Assembly: GCA_019637105.1 (NCBI GenBank)
Contig: JAHBWF010000011.1
Coordinates: forward strand, 29,383 to 93,382
Direction: 5' to 3'
Source: Labilithrix sp.
GTDB taxonomy: Bacteria > Myxococcota_A > Polyangia > Polyangiales > Polyangiaceae
Length of the DNA: 64,000 nt
In this document: one piece after another, positions 50,201-59,461 of the stretch
How the letters are laid out: every line of letters starts with the position of its first letter
Position numbering within the stretch: the first letter of the stretch is position 1
Program-made: the position numbers and the translations under genes
The notes under the pieces: model-generated
What the model saw: only the letters and a program-made list of their open reading frames with translations
What the model was told of the DNA's origin: nothing
Database searches by the model: none

Positions 50201-51307
50201 GCGATGGGCGAGGTCGCGGTCGCGCAGGGGCAGTTCGACGAGGCGCTCGCGCACTTCGAGGCGGCGCTCCAGAAGAACCCGCACGACCTCGGCACGCGCT
50301 TCCACCTCGGCCAGACGTACCGCAAGATGCACAAGCTCGATCTCGCGGCGAAGTCGCTCGACGACGTCGCGGCGATCGACAAGGAGTACCCCGGGATCGC
50401 GCTCGAGCGCGGCCTCCTGTTCGAGGAGTCGGGCGACGTCCAGAAGGCGCTCGAGCAGTTCCAGAGCGCCTTGCAGAAGGCGCCGAACGACGTCGACCTG
50501 ATGCTCCGCGTCGGCGCCGCGTACGTCGCCATCGGCGAGGTCGACAAGGCCCTGCCGAACCTGATCAAGGTGAAGGACCAGCGACCGAACAGCGCCGAGG
50601 CGAACCACTTCGTCGGCCGCGCGTACCTGAAGCAGGGCGGGCTCGAGGCGGCGGCGGCGATGCGCTACCTCCAGCGCGCCGTCGCGCTCGATCCGAACAA
50701 GGCCGAGTACCACCTCTACGTCGCGTGGGCGGCGAACGAGGCGACGCCCGCGCAGCTCGGCCTCGCGCGGACGCACATCGACAAGGCGCTCTCGCTCGAC
50801 AAGCTGCTCGCCGACGCCTACTGGCAGCGCGGCGTGCTCCTCCGCAAGGAGGGCCAGGTCAACGACGCGATCAAGGACCTGAAGCGCGCGCTCGAGCTCA
50901 AGCCCTCGCGCCACGAGGCCCACGCGACGCTGGCGGAGGCCTACGAGGACAAGAACGACGTCGCGTCGGCCACCGCGGAGTGGCAGCGGGCGATCGCCGG
51001 CGACGAGAAGCCGCCGTACTGGCGTTGGAAGTACGGAAAGATCCTCGCGGACCGCGGCTCGAACGCCGAGGCGGCCAAGCACCTCGTCTACGCCGTCGCT
51101 CAAGGACGCGCCGCGCAGCCGCGCCCGGGGTGGCTCGGGCCGGCGGCGTTCGAGGCGGGCGAGGTGCTCCAGAAGACCGGACAGAAGAACGAGGCGTGCG
51201 AGCACTACCAGCTCTTCATGGAGCTCGCGGCGCCGACGTCGCCGGATCGCCGCGACGCGATCAAGGCGCAGAACGACCTCGGCTGCCCGTGGGAGGGCGG
51301 TCACTGA
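47286..51307 (+). CDS. Zinc-ribbon / low-complexity / TPR membrane protein, frame-broken in the linker
   Basis: Starts at ATG 47286 with an MJ0042-type zinc ribbon (CESCKAPYQV...MRCPKCGHTFLV), then a Pro/Ala-rich linker. The first frame stops at 47562-47564, but the same protein style continues in other frames: LPALAGDASASS, then FGDLPASTGGRFSGF, then GSFSEIDLPVAA, and from about 48190 a 10-residue repeat (GAGAHLPSPA / GAGAHLPTAM). So several indels occur between 47560 and 48190. After a single transmembrane segment (IIGAALVVVVVGGAALQL) come about 15 tetratricopeptide repeats to the end (VPYLAAAQAAQ..., FHLGQTYRKMHKLDLAAKSL..., NHFVGRAYLKQGG). Likely cytoplasmic zinc ribbon and a periplasmic TPR scaffold, as in some myxobacterial motility or envelope proteins. 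Function unknown. Confidence 0.8.
48196..48465 (+). repeat. Tandem 30-bp coding repeat
   Basis: About nine 30-base units (GCGCGGGCGCGCACCTCCCG and variants) coding for the decapeptide GAG(A/S)HLP(S/T)xx. The first three units are nearly identical at the DNA level and the later ones diverge. Confidence 0.85.
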
Positions 51308-51341
51308 CCGTCGCGCGGCGCGCGCGCCGCGCGGGCCAGGC

Positions 51342-52006
51342 TCAGCGGTTGGCGACGACGTACGCGTAGACGAGCGCGGCGACGCCGAGCGCCAGCGGGA
51401 CGAGCACGAGCGGTTCGAACGGCCTCCCGGCGGTCTCTTCAGGCGCGCCGCCGCGCGGGCGCGGCGCGTCGTCGCCGGCCGGCGCAGCCGCGCGGCGCGC
51501 CTGGGCGTGACGCCGATCGGCGGCGTCGCGTCGCGGCGCTCGCCGGCGGCGCTCGTCGCCGGCGCGTCGGGGGCGGCGCTCGCCGCGGTCGGCGGGAGCG
51601 TGGCCCGGCCGGCGCCGACGGCGAGGAGGTCCTCGCGCGTGATGTCGACCGCCGGCGTCGGCACGCTCACGCTCTCTGGCTCGGGGGCGGCCCTCCGCGT
51701 CGCGCCCGACGAGGGGGGATCGGCGTCGGCGCTCAAGCGCGCGAGCGCCTCGGCCAGCCGAAAAGGCGGGATCTTCGCGGTGGCCGCGGGCGCCGCGTCG
51801 CGCCCGGTCCCGTCCCGCGCCGCCCGCACCGCGGCCGCGAGATCGAGCGCGGCCCCCTCGTCTCCGCGGGCGGCGTCGGGCGGCCGAGCGGTGCTCCGCG
51901 CGCCGGTCGGCTCCGGGCTCTCGGCTCCACTCTCGGCGTCTCGACGCGGCGATGCCCTGCTCACGGTACCGGAGGGCAGCTTAGGACAACCTCCGTCGGA
52001 AAGCAC
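51342..52006 (-). CDS. Low-complexity protein with C-terminal membrane anchor, frame-shifted
   Basis: Starts at GTG 52006 (MLSDGGCPKLPSG) or GTG 51964 (VSRASPRRDAESG). An Ala/Pro-rich region contains AKIPPFRLAEALARLSADAD and VPTPAVDITREDLLAV. Near 51490 the frame changes, and the natural C-terminus is in another frame: FEPLVLVPLALGVAALVYAYVVANR, one hydrophobic anchor, ending at 51342. A single indel explains it. Looks like a tail-anchored inner-membrane protein with a disordered cytoplasmic part. No family recognised. Confidence 0.55.
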
Positions 52007-52064
52007 TATCGGGATAGCTCGAGGCCGCCCGCGGAGGCGCCGAGACGCAGCTCGGCGTGAGCGA

Positions 52065-52922
52065 TCACGGGCCGTCCTCGGCGGCGAGGTGCGCCGCCAT
52101 TCGCGCGAACGCCTCGACGTCGAGCGTCTCTCCGCGGGCGTCGAGCGAGACGCCCGCGCGCGCGGCGGCCTCCGCGAGGCGCGGCGCGTCGGCGACCCTC
52201 GACCACGCGTTCCGGAGCGTCTTGCGGCGCGCGCCGAAGGCGCCCTTCACGAGCGCGCGAAACGTCTCGGTCTCTTCGGCGAGTCGCGGCCGGCGCGGCT
52301 CGAGCAGGACGACGGCGCTCGTGACGTCGGGGGCGGGGTGGAACGAGCCGCGCGACACGTCGAAGAGCTTCGTCACGCGGAACGCCGCGCGGACGAAGAC
52401 CGTGAGCGCGCCGTACGTCTTCGTCCCCGGCGACGCGGCGAGCCGATCGGCCACCTCGAGCTGCACCATGAAGACGACGCGATCGAGCGCGTCGGCGTGG
52501 GCCACGGCGCGCTCGAGCAGACGCCCCGTGATCTGGTACGGGAGGTTCCCCGCGAGGACGCGGGGCGAGGCGGGATCCGCGTCGCCGAGGAGCTCGCGCG
52601 GTTCCACGGCTTGGGCGTCGCCCTCGACGACGCGCACGCGGCCGCCGTCGACGTGCGGGGCGAGCTCCGCGGCGAGCACCGGCACGAGGTCGCGATCCCG
52701 CTCGACGGCGACGACCGCGCGCGAGCGCTCCGCGAGCGCGCGCGTCAGGACGCCGAGGCCCGCGCCCAGCTCGAGCACCCGCGCGGCGCCGACCTCGCCG
52801 TCGGGCACGCACGCGCGCGCGATCGCGTCGACGACGTGCGGCGACACGAGGAAGTTCTGGCCGAAGCTCTTCTTCGGCGCGAGCCCGACGCGCCGGAGGA
52901 CGGCGCGGGCGTCCGCGCTCAC
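52065..52922 (-). CDS. rsmA: 16S rRNA dimethyladenosine transferase RsmA (KsgA)
   Basis: 285 aa from GTG 52922, overlapping the upstream DUF58 stop (GTGA). Makes the two N6,N6-dimethyladenosines at the 3' end of 16S rRNA using S-adenosylmethionine. Seen: LAPKKSFGQNFLVSPHVV, SAM motif I VLELGAGLGVLTRAL, VAVERDRDLVPVL, the catalytic motif NLPYQITGRLL, FMVQLEVADRLAASPGTKTYGALTV and SFHPAPDVTSAVVLLEPR. Length typical. Last gene of the coupled DUF4350-MoxR-DUF58-rsmA operon. Confidence 0.94.
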   Translation of the reverse strand: MSADARAVLRRVGLAPKKSFGQNFLVSPHVVDAIARACVPDGEVGAARVLELGAGLGVLTRALAERSRAVVAVERDRDLVPVLAAELAPHVDGGRVRVVEGDAQAVEPRELLGDADPASPRVLAGNLPYQITGRLLERAVAHADALDRVVFMVQLEVADRLAASPGTKTYGALTVFVRAAFRVTKLFDVSRGSFHPAPDVTSAVVLLEPRRPRLAEETETFRALVKGAFGARRKTLRNAWSRVADAPRLAEAAARAGVSLDARGETLDVEAFARMAAHLAAEDGP

Positions 52923-54592
52923 CGGCGGACCTCGGCCGGCTCGGCGCGCGGATCGCTCGACGCGTCGGCCGCGTCGCCGCCGGCGCGCCGGCGGACCTCG
53001 ATCGCCTTCGAGCGGACGCCCATGCCGCGCATCGCCCGCTCGGCCCGGACCTGCGACGCGCGCACGCGGAGGCGCACCGCGTCGCGGACGACGTCGACCA
53101 CGGCCTCCGGGCCGCCGTCGCGCACCTCGAGGGCCGGCTCGAAGGCGGGCATGGTCCAGCGCACCTCGACGTGACGCGCGCGGAGCCTCCGCACGGCGCG
53201 CTCGATCGTCGCGGGCGAGCCGCCGGCCGCGTCGCTCCCCGGGACCGGCGCGTCGCTCCCCGGGCCGGGCGCCGGCGCCCAGACGTGCGCGATGCTCGCC
53301 TTCGTCCGCTTCTCGCGCGCGATCTTCTCGAGGACGTTGGCGAGCGTCGCCTCGGCCTTCTCGCGTTCGCCGTCCACGCGCGGCGGCACCTCGACGCCGA
53401 ACGCGGCGAGGTAGTGACGGAGGCGCTGCTCGCGCGGCGTCGCCGCCTGCGGGAGGCGCGGCGCGAACGGGGCGCGGACGCGCATCGCCTCGGCGCGCGT
53501 CGCGAGCGCGTCGAGGTTCCCGCGCGGGACGTCGGCGAGCCCGCGCGGATCGAGCGGGCGGAGGTGCTCGGCCACGCGGGCCGCGAGCTCCAGCTCGTCG
53601 AGCTCGCAGCGGTCGGCGTCGACGGCGCTCGCGGCGCTCGCGAGCGCCGCGACGATCCGCGTCGCCTGGACCGGGCCCGCCTCCGGCGCGAGCCACGTGC
53701 GAATGCGCGACGCGAACACGACGAGGCCGACCTTGTCGCCGCGCGCGAGGTGGCGCGCCGCGACGCCGCCGACCTCCTCCACGGCGATGTCGAGCGGCGC
53801 GCGCCCGTCGTCGCCCGCCCAGAGCTCGACCGACGCGTCGAGGATCAGCCAGACGACGTCGCGCTCCTCCCGCTCCATCTCGCGGACGAGGAGCTGGCCG
53901 CGCCGCGCGCTCGCCTTCCACGCGATCCGCTTGAACGGATCGCCGGGCACGTGCTGGCGCAGCTCCTTCAGCGTCTCGCCCTCGCCCGGCAGGCGCGCCG
54001 GCCGACCGGCGGGGGCGAGCGCGCGCGCCCGCCCGCCGCGCGCGCTCTCGTGCATCGCGAAGAGCGGCTTCGGCACGACCTCGACGCCGTGCGGGTTCGC
54101 GAACATCAGCGGCACCTCGTAGAGCCCCTCGCCGCCGAGCGGCGTGCCGCGCACCTCGAGCGCGATGCCGTGGACGCCCCAGCGCCCGACCCGCCGCGCG
54201 CGCACGCGGAGCTCGAAGCGCACCTTCGACGCCGCGGGCAGGTCGACGACCGCGGGGTGGATCGTGACGTCGAGCATGCTCGACGCGACGGGCCGCAGGT
54301 TCACGCCGCGCGCGTCGTCGAACCCGCGGTTGCGGAGCTCGGCCACGAGCACGACCTCGCCGCCGCGCTCGATCCGCGTCACGCGTCTCGTCATGCCCCA
54401 GACCATCTCGAAGCCCGAGGCGCGGATCCGCGTGACCGTGGAGAGGGCGAGCGCGCGGCCGAGCGTGACGGCGAGGAGCATCGCGCCGCCGAACGCGACG
54501 GCGGCGCTCACCTTGGCGGCGACGCCCACGGCGACCATCGCGGCGCCCGCGAGAGCGACCTGGAACGTGGCGCGCGTCGGGTGAAGCTGCAC
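52919..54592 (-). CDS. DUF58 protein with N-terminal membrane segments
   Basis: 557 aa, start 54592 (MQLHPTRATFQVALAGAAMV). Two hydrophobic segments (VALAGAAMVAVGVAAKVSAAVAFGGAMLLAVTLG) anchor it; the core GETLKELRQHVPGDPFKRIAWKASARRGQLLVREMEREER is the diagnostic DUF58 motif, followed by a vWA-like fold (VWLILDASVELWAGDDGRAPL). DUF58 proteins always travel with MoxR ATPases, as here, and are thought to act together in envelope or protein-complex maturation. The C-terminal 130 residues are an additional charged extension. Confidence 0.9.
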   Translation of the reverse strand: MQLHPTRATFQVALAGAAMVAVGVAAKVSAAVAFGGAMLLAVTLGRALALSTVTRIRASGFEMVWGMTRRVTRIERGGEVVLVAELRNRGFDDARGVNLRPVASSMLDVTIHPAVVDLPAASKVRFELRVRARRVGRWGVHGIALEVRGTPLGGEGLYEVPLMFANPHGVEVVPKPLFAMHESARGGRARALAPAGRPARLPGEGETLKELRQHVPGDPFKRIAWKASARRGQLLVREMEREERDVVWLILDASVELWAGDDGRAPLDIAVEEVGGVAARHLARGDKVGLVVFASRIRTWLAPEAGPVQATRIVAALASAASAVDADRCELDELELAARVAEHLRPLDPRGLADVPRGNLDALATRAEAMRVRAPFAPRLPQAATPREQRLRHYLAAFGVEVPPRVDGEREKAEATLANVLEKIAREKRTKASIAHVWAPAPGPGSDAPVPGSDAAGGSPATIERAVRRLRARHVEVRWTMPAFEPALEVRDGGPEAVVDVVRDAVRLRVRASQVRAERAMRGMGVRSKAIEVRRRAGGDAADASSDPRAEPAEVRR

Positions 54593-54607
54593 GCGCGCGG
54601 TCTCCGA

Positions 54608-55588
54608 TCAGACCGCGCGGAAGCCGCGGCGGTAGCCGACCTTCTGCAGCGCGTCCTCGATGATCTGCTCGCGCGCGCGGTTGTCGCCTTCGACGTCGGC
54701 GACGAGCACGAGGCGGTGCGCGAGGACGGCGGGCGCGACGGCGCGGATGTCCTCGGGGACGACGTACGTGCGCGCGGCCAGCAACGCGTGCGCCTTCGCG
54801 GCCTGGACGAGGCCGAGCGTGGCGCGCGGGCTCGCGCCGAGCGCCACCTTGGGGTGCGTGCGCGTGAACCCGGTGATCGCCACCGCGTAGTCGTGGAGGT
54901 CGTCGTCGACGTGGATGCGCGAGCAGATCCCCTGGAGCGAGACGACGTCCTGCGGGTTCGACACGGCGCGGACGGCCGGCGCCTCGACGCCGTGCGTGCG
55001 GAGCATCTGCGACTCGTCCCGCGCCGACGGGTAGCCCATCGAGACGCGCACGAGGAAGCGGTCGATCTGCGCCTCGGGCAGCGGGTAGGTGCCCTCGAGA
55101 TCGATCGGGTTCTGCGTCGCGAGGACGAGGAAGGGCAGGGGCAGCTCGAAGCGGTCGCCCTCGATGGTGACCTGGCGCTCCTGCATCGCCTCGAGCAGCG
55201 CCGACTGCGTCTTGGCGGGCGCCCGGTTGATCTCGTCCGCGAGCACGACGTTGGCGAAGATCGGACCGGCGCGCAGGCTGAACGTGCCGTCGCGCGGCGA
55301 GAGCACGTAGGTCCCGGTGATGTCCGCGGGGAGGAGATCCGGGGTGAACTGGATGCGCCGCGCGGAGCAGCCGAGCGCGGTCGCGAACGCCTTCACGAGC
55401 GTCGTCTTCGCGACGCCCGGCACGCCCTCGAGCAGGACGTGGCCGCGCGCGAGGAAGGCGATCATCATCATGTCGAGCGCGCGGGCGGAGCCCACGTAGA
55501 CGCGCTGGACCTCGCGGCGGAGCTCCTCGACGCGCTCCTTCGCCGCCGTGACCTCCTGCGCGCCCTGGTGCATGGGCTGCGTGCTCAT
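54608..55588 (-). CDS. MoxR-family AAA+ ATPase
   Basis: 326 aa from ATG 55588 (MSTQPMHQGAQEVTAAKERV). Walker A LLEGVPGVAKTTL (MoxR-type GxPGxAKT), the IQFTPDLLPADITGTYVL block, Walker B VVLADEINRAPAKTQSALLEAMQER, sensor ATQNPIDLEGTYPLPEAQIDRF and GASPRATLGLVQAAKA. A chaperone-like ATPase for vWA partners; the downstream DUF58 gene is its partner. Its start overlaps the DUF4350 stop by four bases. Confidence 0.95.
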   Translation of the reverse strand: MSTQPMHQGAQEVTAAKERVEELRREVQRVYVGSARALDMMMIAFLARGHVLLEGVPGVAKTTLVKAFATALGCSARRIQFTPDLLPADITGTYVLSPRDGTFSLRAGPIFANVVLADEINRAPAKTQSALLEAMQERQVTIEGDRFELPLPFLVLATQNPIDLEGTYPLPEAQIDRFLVRVSMGYPSARDESQMLRTHGVEAPAVRAVSNPQDVVSLQGICSRIHVDDDLHDYAVAITGFTRTHPKVALGASPRATLGLVQAAKAHALLAARTYVVPEDIRAVAPAVLAHRLVLVADVEGDNRAREQIIEDALQKVGYRRGFRAV

Positions 55589-56943
55589 CCCGCCTCCGCC
55601 GCTCCGTGGGGCGCCGCGCCGTCCGCCGGTCGCGCGTCGAGCGAGCGCGTGTGAAGGCCGGCCGCGCCGGCCTCGGCGGCGGCGAGGAGCTGCTTCACCG
55701 TGCGCGCGATCGACACGACCTCGTTGTCGCGCACCGACTGCACCATCCCACCGCTGCGCTGGAAGACGACCATGGTCTCGACGTTCGACATTCGTAGCAG
55801 AAGGCGGCGGAGCGTGTGCACCCCTTCGGCGTCGAGCAGCCCGCGAGCGCCGATTTGAGAGAGCAGCTCCTGGTGCCCGGGGACCTTGGAGAGGCCGAGC
55901 AGCGTGGTGAGCTGCTCCTCGAGCGCGCTCTTCAACTCGAGCACCGCGAGCACGCGCGTCGTCTGCGGCGCCCCGATGACCGCGGCGTGCCCGGCGACGC
56001 CGCCCTGCGCGACGGCCGGAACGCGGCGGACGAACCGCGGGACGATCGGCTTGTGGAGGCGGCCCGCGCGCGAGCCGACCCAGACGACGAGCGCGAGCCC
56101 GAGCGCGATCGACGCGGCCCAGGCGAGGATCGAAGGCAGGCCCTCCTTGCGGATTTGGTCGAGCAGGTCCTCGAGGTCGCGGAACCACTCGGACAGCGCG
56201 TTGTGCTCGCCCCCGTACGAGCCCGTCTGCTCGAAGCTGCCCGAGGCGATGAAGAGCCTGCCGCCGCGCTTTCCCCAGGCGTCGCCGTCGACCGCGTAGC
56301 GGACGAGCCCGCGGGCGAACGTCTTGTTGCCCGAGTAGCGGAGCATCGAGTTCATCACGATCGACGGGTCGCCGACCGCGAGCAGGCGCCCCTGACCGAC
56401 CGCGCCCGCGACCGCCACCGTGACGTCGGGCTCGCCCGCGGTCGCCCGGATCTTCAGCACCGGCGAGAGGTCGGGGTGCCCGAGCCCGGTCGGGTGGTTC
56501 GTGACGACGCGGTTCACCTCGGCGACCACCGGGTGCGCGCTCGCCGCCTCCGCGAGCGCGAGCTGAGGGTTGTGACGGAGCGACTCCGCCGGGTGACGCG
56601 GGCTCGGCACGCGCTTCATCCCGAAGGTCGACAAGAGCGACTCGCCGCGGCCGAAGTCGTCGAGCATGATGACGCGCCCGCCCGCGCGCATGAACTTCGT
56701 GAGCTCGTCGACGTCGAGCGAGCGCTCCGGGTAGAGGACGAGGAGGCCGTCGTCCGGGGTCAGCTCGGCGAAGTCGATCCGCGTCGTCGCCACCACGCGC
56801 GCGGCGCCGAGCTCCGCCCGGGCGAGGCGCACGAGCTCCGTGCCCCCCTCCCAGTCGCTCCCCGCCAGATCGAACGGGATCGCCGAGGCGCTCCGAGGCA
56901 CGAACGAGACCACCACGAGGAGCAAGAGCGCGACGCGCCACAT
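55585..56943 (-). CDS. DUF4350-type membrane protein of the MoxR operon
   Basis: 452 aa from ATG 56943 (MWRVALLLLVVVSFVPRSAS, signal peptide). The periplasmic part contains LLVLYPERSLDVDELTKFMRAGGRVIMLDDFGRGE, a class I glutamine-amidotransferase-like fold typical of DUF4350, and a second membrane segment (ILAWAASIALGLALVVWVG) precedes a cytoplasmic C-terminal domain of about 170 residues. First gene of the coupled DUF4350-MoxR-DUF58-rsmA operon. Function unknown; probably an envelope partner of the MoxR system. Confidence 0.85.
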   Translation of the reverse strand: MWRVALLLLVVVSFVPRSASAIPFDLAGSDWEGGTELVRLARAELGAARVVATTRIDFAELTPDDGLLVLYPERSLDVDELTKFMRAGGRVIMLDDFGRGESLLSTFGMKRVPSPRHPAESLRHNPQLALAEAASAHPVVAEVNRVVTNHPTGLGHPDLSPVLKIRATAGEPDVTVAVAGAVGQGRLLAVGDPSIVMNSMLRYSGNKTFARGLVRYAVDGDAWGKRGGRLFIASGSFEQTGSYGGEHNALSEWFRDLEDLLDQIRKEGLPSILAWAASIALGLALVVWVGSRAGRLHKPIVPRFVRRVPAVAQGGVAGHAAVIGAPQTTRVLAVLELKSALEEQLTTLLGLSKVPGHQELLSQIGARGLLDAEGVHTLRRLLLRMSNVETMVVFQRSGGMVQSVRDNEVVSIARTVKQLLAAAEAGAAGLHTRSLDARPADGAAPHGAAEAG

Positions 56944-57319
56944 GGTGCGAGGTCTCGCGCGCCACGTCGCGCGTCGTCGCTGCAGCGCATCAGGCGGCGT
57001 CGTCGCCGAGGTCGAGGGCATTTCCGGCGTCGAGTCCAGCGCCACGAGAGAGCTCCACGCGCCGCGCCATCGGGCCGTCGCCCCCGCGGGCGGACGCGTC
57101 ATGGTCGGACACCGGCGAACGGCCGAGCTTTTGGGCCCGTCGAGGGGCCGCGAAGCGGGAGAGCCGGACGCACGCGTCATCGCTCCATTGCACACTATCG
57201 GATAGCGGCGCCCATGTTCCATAACTGGTCGCCTACTTGACCGATGGGACCGGGTTGCTAGCTTCCATGTGAGTAGCCGGAGCTTGTTCCGCCGTTCCTT
57301 TTTGGAGGAGGACTCAGGG
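56944..57319. other. Divergent intergenic region
   Basis: Promoter space between the MoxR operon (minus) and a small plus-strand gene. A low-GC patch at 57195-57275 holds a promoter-like pair; no gene supported. Confidence 0.4.
57237..57264 (+). promoter_or_regulatory. Promoter-like site for the 55-aa gene
   Basis: TTGACC (57237-57242), 16-base spacer, TAGCTT (57259-57264), 56 bases before the small gene's ATG. Confidence 0.4.
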
Positions 57320-57487
57320 ATGCTCCCTCCTTTCATCATCGAGCAGATTCGCAAGCGCGAGGAAGAAGAGCGGAAGCGGTACGAGCAGCCGCAGCTGGAT
57401 CTTCCGCTCGCCCCGCCCGGGCCGGCCAAGCGCCGCGATGAGAGCGACGAGAGCGGACAGCGCGGCGTGATCATCGTCGAGCTCTGA
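57320..57487 (+). CDS. Small conserved-type protein, 55 aa (MLPPFIIEQIRKREEEER)
   Basis: ATG 57320 has a strong ribosome site (GGAGGAG, 9 bases upstream). An N-terminal hydrophobic-charged helix LPPFIIEQIRKREEEERKRY, a Pro-rich middle and an ending RGVIIVEL. Composition and motif match short proteins that I recall as common in myxobacteria, with no assigned role. GC-rich inverted repeats follow the stop, with CTTTTCT at 57572, possibly a weak terminator. Confidence 0.75.
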   Translation: MLPPFIIEQIRKREEEERKRYEQPQLDLPLAPPGPAKRRDESDESGQRGVIIVEL

Positions 57488-57625
57488 CGGCGCGTTGCCC
57501 CGCGCTCCGTCGTGCGGCCCGCGGGCGCGCCGCGGGGGGAGGCCGGCGGTGTCGGGCCGGCGGCGGGCAGGCTTTTCTAAAGGCTGTACGAACCGGGGGC
57601 CCGCTGTACTAGGCTCCCGGCCGAT

Positions 57626-59461
57626 ATGGGCTTGCTTCGCGGATGGCAGCGATCGGTTGCCGTTCTTCCCCTTCTCCTGATCGGGTTGGCGGCGGACAGC
57701 GGTTGCTACGACACCGGCGACGGGAGCGCTCCGCCGCTCGAGAGCTTCTACTTCCCCGTGGGCCTCCGGGTCTCGCACGGCGGCACGGTTCTCTACGCGG
57801 TCAACTCGAACTTCGACCTCCAGTACAACGGCGGGACGCTCCAGTCGTACGATCTCCGCCTCATCCGTCAGCACGCCGTCCTCGCCATCGCGGACCCGAC
57901 GAACCCGAACCTCCCGCTCCTCCGCCGGGACTCCCCCGCGGGCTGCCCCGACGATCCCCCGATCTTCCGGGAAGGCGAGCCCGGGCGCCAGCCGCTCGGG
58001 GAGACGTGCGCTCCGCCGGTGGACTCGAAGGCGTACTTCCGCGACTCGGCGGTGATCGGCGCGTTCGCGACCGATCTGCTCCTCTCGCAGCCGCCCTCCG
58101 CGTTGCAGGGCGACTTCATCGTCCCGGACGACCGCTGCGCGTCGCCGCCGTGCCGCCAGAGCACGAAGGTCCACGCCGACGATCCGCCGGTCCCGCCCGG
58201 CAACTCGCGGCACGACCGCCTGTTCGCCCCCGTGCGCGGGAACGCGACCGTGACCTGGGCCTCGGTCGAGCGCGACAGCTTCGAGAGCACGCCCACCGCC
58301 GCGGACACGCGTGACACGTATGCGCCGTTCCGGATCGACTGCGGCCAGGACGCGTCGCGGCGGTGCGACGCCGTCCACCAGATCGGCGAGGACCCCAACG
58401 AAGAGGGGAACACGCGGCACATCACGATGCCGGGCGAGCCGTTCGGCGCGACGATCAGCGACGACGGCACGTCGCTCCTGATCACGCACCAGAACGACAC
58501 GAAGACGACGCTCTTCTCGACCGGGCTCTCGCGCACGCGCGACGACGACGCGCGCGACCGGCCGCTGCCCGCGATCCAGTTCGTCGTCGACAACGTCCCG
58601 GTGGGCGGCGTCGGCATCGCCGGCGTGCCGCACGATCCCGACGCGTTCCTCGGCGCGCTCGGCCTCCCGCGCCCCGCGTTCCTCCAGACGAGCCGCGCGG
58701 TCCCCGAGGTGAGCCTCCTCCGCCGCTACTCCGACGAGGAGGGCGGCGTGGGCCCGTCGGTCCCGCGGCCGTTCCTCGACGTCGAGACCGCCTTCCCGAT
58801 CACCGCGAGCGCGGGCGGCGCCGATTCACGCGGCATCGCGATCGATCCGACGCCGCGCCTCGCCTGCAAGGCGCGCGTGGCCCCGGTCGGGCCCGGGCAG
58901 ACCGCGGAGGACCGCGATCGGCAGATGCAAGCCTGCGCGCGCAAGCCTGCGCGCGCGTTCATCGCCAACCGCTCGCCCGCCGCGCTCCTCATCGGCGACG
59001 TGGGCGTCTCGGAGGGGATCGACGGCACGTACGATCCCGACCGCCTCACGATCCACACGTCGATCCCGCTCACCGCGGGTCCGTCGAAGGTCTACCTCGC
59101 CCCGATCGTCGACACGGACGGCGCCTACGCGCTGCGCGTCTTCATCGTCTGCTTCGACTCGGCGACGATCTTCGTCTACGACCCGGACGTCGGCGACATG
59201 GAGAGCGTCATCCGCGTCGCGCCGGGGCCGTTTGCGATGGCGTTCGATCCGTTCTCGTTCGAGGACGTCGCCACCCACGTCGAGGTGCCGTTCGACCAGC
59301 GCGACGGCGGCGGCCTCCGGCGCTACCGCTTCGCCTACCTCGCGAGCTTCACGCAGTCGTTCGTGCAGCTCGTCGATCTCGACAAGACGGTGCGATCCCC
59401 GGCGACCTTCTCGCGGGTCGTCTTCACCCTCGGTCGTCCGACCAACCCGAAGGGCTCGTGA
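57626..59461 (+). CDS. Surface lipoprotein with beta-propeller repeats (first of a pair)
   Basis: 611 aa from ATG 57626; SVAVLPLLLIGLAADSGC lipobox. Blade-like segments include YFPVGLRVSHGGTVLYAVNSNFDLQYNGG, GEPFGATISDDGTSLLITHQNDTKTTLF, KPARAFIANRSPAALLIGD and APIVDTDGAYALRVFIVCFDSATIFVYDPD, reminiscent of YncE-type 40-residue beta-propellers. Paired cysteines (CASPPC). Stop TGA overlaps the next start (TGATG), so translationally coupled with the second lipoprotein. Role unknown; similar large propeller lipoproteins are frequent in Polyangiales. Confidence 0.82.
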   Translation: MGLLRGWQRSVAVLPLLLIGLAADSGCYDTGDGSAPPLESFYFPVGLRVSHGGTVLYAVNSNFDLQYNGGTLQSYDLRLIRQHAVLAIADPTNPNLPLLRRDSPAGCPDDPPIFREGEPGRQPLGETCAPPVDSKAYFRDSAVIGAFATDLLLSQPPSALQGDFIVPDDRCASPPCRQSTKVHADDPPVPPGNSRHDRLFAPVRGNATVTWASVERDSFESTPTAADTRDTYAPFRIDCGQDASRRCDAVHQIGEDPNEEGNTRHITMPGEPFGATISDDGTSLLITHQNDTKTTLFSTGLSRTRDDDARDRPLPAIQFVVDNVPVGGVGIAGVPHDPDAFLGALGLPRPAFLQTSRAVPEVSLLRRYSDEEGGVGPSVPRPFLDVETAFPITASAGGADSRGIAIDPTPRLACKARVAPVGPGQTAEDRDRQMQACARKPARAFIANRSPAALLIGDVGVSEGIDGTYDPDRLTIHTSIPLTAGPSKVYLAPIVDTDGAYALRVFIVCFDSATIFVYDPDVGDMESVIRVAPGPFAMAFDPFSFEDVATHVEVPFDQRDGGGLRRYRFAYLASFTQSFVQLVDLDKTVRSPATFSRVVFTLGRPTNPKGS

